From: Clostridia bacterium | Lineage (GTDB): Bacteria > Bacillota > Clostridia > Christensenellales > CAG-138 | Direction: 5' to 3' | Assembly: GCA_030530185.1 (NCBI GenBank) | Contig: JAUMVL010000098.1 | Span: forward strand, 1-6,462 | DNA: 6,462 bases | Part shown: in pieces, positions 4,894 through 6,462 of the stretch | Layout of the letters: each line of letters opens with the position of its first letter | Position numbering within the stretch: the stretch's first letter is position 1 | The notes under the pieces: generated by a model | Databases searched by the model: none | Told to the model about the DNA's origin: nothing | The model's input: the letters and a program-made list of their open reading frames with translations, nothing else | Made by a program: the position numbers and the translations under genes

Positions 4894-6462
4894 TTACGGG
4901 CGCAGCTCAAGATACAGCGCGCGGTACTGCTTGGCCGAGTTCTCCCACGAAACGTCCTTGTTCATATCGCGCACGACCATCTCGTCCCAGCGCGTGCGAT
5001 CGGTGAAATACACCGTCTTGGCGCGGTTGATCGCATCGAGCAAAAGACCTGCATCGTAGCGGTCGAACGTGAAGCCGTTGCCCTCGTCCGTGAACTGGTT
5101 GTAGGGCTGCACGGTGTCCTTGAGGCCGCCGGTTTCGCGCACGATCGGCACCGTGCCGTAGCGCATCGCAATCAGCTGGGTCAAGCCGCACGGCTCGAAC
5201 AGCGACGGAACGAGCAGCGCGTCCGCGCCCGCATAGATCAGGTGCGCGCGGCCCTCGTCGTACATGATGTTCGAGCAGACGCTGCCCTTATAGGTGTACT
5301 CGAAGCCGCGGAACGAATCCTCGTAACGCGAATCGCCTGTGCCGAGCACGACGACCTGCGTGTTGCCGTCGATCAGCGCGGGCAGGATTGCATTGACAAG
5401 ATCGAGGCCCTTCTGATCGGTCAGACGCGAGATCAGGCCGATCACGAACTTGTGTTCGTCCTGCTCAAGGCCGAGCTGCCGCTGCAGCGCGAGTTTGTTC
5501 TCCTGCTTCTTGGAAAGCACGGTGTCCACGTCGTAGTTGGCCGCCAGCAGCTCATCCGTTGCGGCGTCCCACTGCTCCACGTCGATGCCGTTGACAATGC
5601 CGCGAAGCTTATAGGAATGATGCCTTAGATGGCCGTCGAGCCCGTCGCCGTAGAACGGGGTCTGAATCTCGCCCGCATACGTTCCGCTGACCGTCGTAAT
5701 CATATCGGCATAGGCAAGGCCGGCCTTGAACATGTTCGCGTCGTTGTAGTTCGTCTTGAACACGTCGATATTGAACAGATGCTCCGGCAGACCCGTCCAG
5801 TACTTCAGCGTCTGGATGTTGTAAACGCCCTGGAACCGCAGGTTGTGGATCGTCAGGACCGTCTTGGCGCCTGCAAGCTTCGTGGAGGCGAACAACGTTT
5901 TGAGATACACCGGCACGAGCGCCGCCTGCCAGTCGTGGCAATGAATGACGTCGGGCGTCCAGTCCATATAGTTCAGGGCAGCCAGCGCCGCCTTGCTGAA
6001 ATAGCAGAACTTCGGGATATCGTCGATCAGGTTCGTGTAAGGATTGCCGTTCGAGAAAAACTCATCGTTGTCGATGAAGTCATAGACGACACCGTCCCAA
6101 ACGTATTCCATAATGCCGACGTAGAACGAACGACCGTCTGCGCACAGGTCCATCTGGAACGCGCCGCGATAGATCATCTTCTCCTGCCACTTCTGCGGAA
6201 TGCAGTGATAGCGCGGCAGAATGACCTTGACGTCGCAGTTCTGCTTGGTCAGCGCGCGCGGCAGCGCGTACATGACGTCGCCGAGACCGCCCGTCTTGAC
6301 GAACGGATAGCACTCGGACCCGATGAACGCAACCGATCTGCGCGGCTGCGGCAGCTCCTCGGCAGGTTCCGCAGCCGGCTCGGCCGCAGGCTCGACGACG
6401 GGCTCCGCCGCTGCCTCAACGGTAGGCTCGACAACCGCTTCCGCGGTCTCAACGACCGGCTC
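4894..6462 (-). CDS. glgA: Glycogen synthase (ADP-glucose, GT5 family), N-terminus beyond the window
   Basis: It extends alpha-1,4-glucan chains from ADP-glucose in the cytoplasm. The 522 visible residues contain the GT5 landmarks in order: KTGGLGDV at 56-63 (nt 6297-6274, ADP-glucose binding), HCHDWQ (174-179), TIHNLRFQG (204-212), TTVSGTYAGEI (256-266), GIVNGID (288-294), SRLTDQKG (345-352, catalytic Arg/Lys region), FEPCGLTQ (422-429, catalytic Glu) and TGGLKDTV (444-451). An ATG at 6273 is internal: it lies after KTGGLGDV, so starting there would delete part of the active site. The frame stays open to the window edge through a Glu/Pro/Ala/Val-rich stretch (visible residues 1-36), so the true start is outside. 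The stop TAA is at 4896-4894. No other glycogen gene is visible here. The activity call is secure. Confidence 0.96.
   Translation of the reverse strand, partial: EPVVETAEAVVEPTVEAAAEPVVEPAAEPAAEPAEELPQPRRSVAFIGSECYPFVKTGGLGDVMYALPRALTKQNCDVKVILPRYHCIPQKWQEKMIYRGAFQMDLCADGRSFYVGIMEYVWDGVVYDFIDNDEFFSNGNPYTNLIDDIPKFCYFSKAALAALNYMDWTPDVIHCHDWQAALVPVYLKTLFASTKLAGAKTVLTIHNLRFQGVYNIQTLKYWTGLPEHLFNIDVFKTNYNDANMFKAGLAYADMITTVSGTYAGEIQTPFYGDGLDGHLRHHSYKLRGIVNGIDVEQWDAATDELLAANYDVDTVLSKKQENKLALQRQLGLEQDEHKFVIGLISRLTDQKGLDLVNAILPALIDGNTQVVVLGTGDSRYEDSFRGFEYTYKGSVCSNIMYDEGRAHLIYAGADALLVPSLFEPCGLTQLIAMRYGTVPIVRETGGLKDTVQPYNQFTDEGNGFTFDRYDAGLLLDAINRAKTVYFTDRTRWDEMVVRDMNKDVSWENSAKQYRALYLELRP
6355..6462 (-). 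repeat. Low-complexity Glu/Pro/Ala/Val-rich N-terminal extension of GlgA
   Basis: The 36 visible codons before the GT5 core encode repeats of the type EPVVEPAAEPAAEPAEE, with EP recurring every few residues and matching GGCTC-rich DNA in short imperfect repeats. The core starts at SVAFIGSE (nt 6336 downward). GlgA from E. coli begins directly with the core. The extension is acidic and probably disordered; its full length is not visible. Confidence 0.85.

Noticed and set aside
2638..5628. A 996-codon open frame on the + strand, antisense to both GTPases and glgA
   Set aside because: It lies in exact codon register with all three minus-strand genes, so it closes only where they use TTA, CTA or TCA codons, which GC-rich genes avoid. 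It ends at a CTA Leu codon of glgA. It also has no homology I recognise, while the minus-strand proteins show full family motifs.

Overview
The window looks like chromosomal DNA from a fairly GC-rich member of the Bacillota, class Clostridia, most likely an uncultured gut bacterium of the Oscillospirales/Ruminococcaceae type. The reasons are an ECF-type S component next to a DUF4430 surface protein, paired COG0523 GTPases, a bacterial glycogen synthase whose N-terminal core reads GSECYPFVKTGGLGDV, strong Shine-Dalgarno sites and sigma-A-like promoters. The taxonomic call is inference: there is no rRNA or marker gene here. I see no phage, IS, CRISPR, tRNA or defence genes.

Layout. The left third is on the + strand. 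It holds the 3' end of a gene for a secreted protein with tandem DUF4430 domains (1-413), a six-helix ECF transporter S component (417-971), and a complete carbamate kinase gene arcC (968-1894). arcC overlaps its neighbour by ATGA, has its own perfect-consensus promoter inside that neighbour, and ends at a strong terminator (1911-1942). A small alpha/beta hydrolase (2005-2604) follows. A bidirectional terminator (2621-2657) separates it from the converging minus-strand genes.

The right two thirds are on the minus strand. In transcription order they are glycogen synthase glgA (6462 to 4894, N-terminus beyond the window), a 197-bp intergenic region with a terminator-like hairpin and a promoter, a COG0523/CobW metallochaperone GTPase with a CxCC motif and a very His-rich loop (4695-3610), and a second COG0523 GTPase (3603-2674). 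The second GTPase lacks CxCC but carries a cysteine-rich C-terminal domain resembling YcgQ (DUF1980/TIGR03943). These two GTPases form an operon with a 6-nt gap.

How the genes may work together: DUF4430 plus S component looks like a binding-protein/ECF uptake unit for a small cofactor, with cobalamin the favoured but unproven ligand. The two GTPases look like a transition-metal (probably zinc) allocation module. arcC makes ATP from carbamoyl phosphate. glgA makes glycogen. The hydrolase has no assignable substrate. Nothing links these four blocks into one pathway.

The most notable points are the GTPase/YcgQ-like fusion beside a His-rich partner, the perfect promoter overprinted on the end of the S-component gene, the 300-bp DUF4430 tandem repeat with only silent changes in its conserved part, and a Glu/Pro/Ala/Val-rich N-terminal extension on GlgA. 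Both window ends lie in repetitive DNA, so this may be a complete short metagenomic contig.
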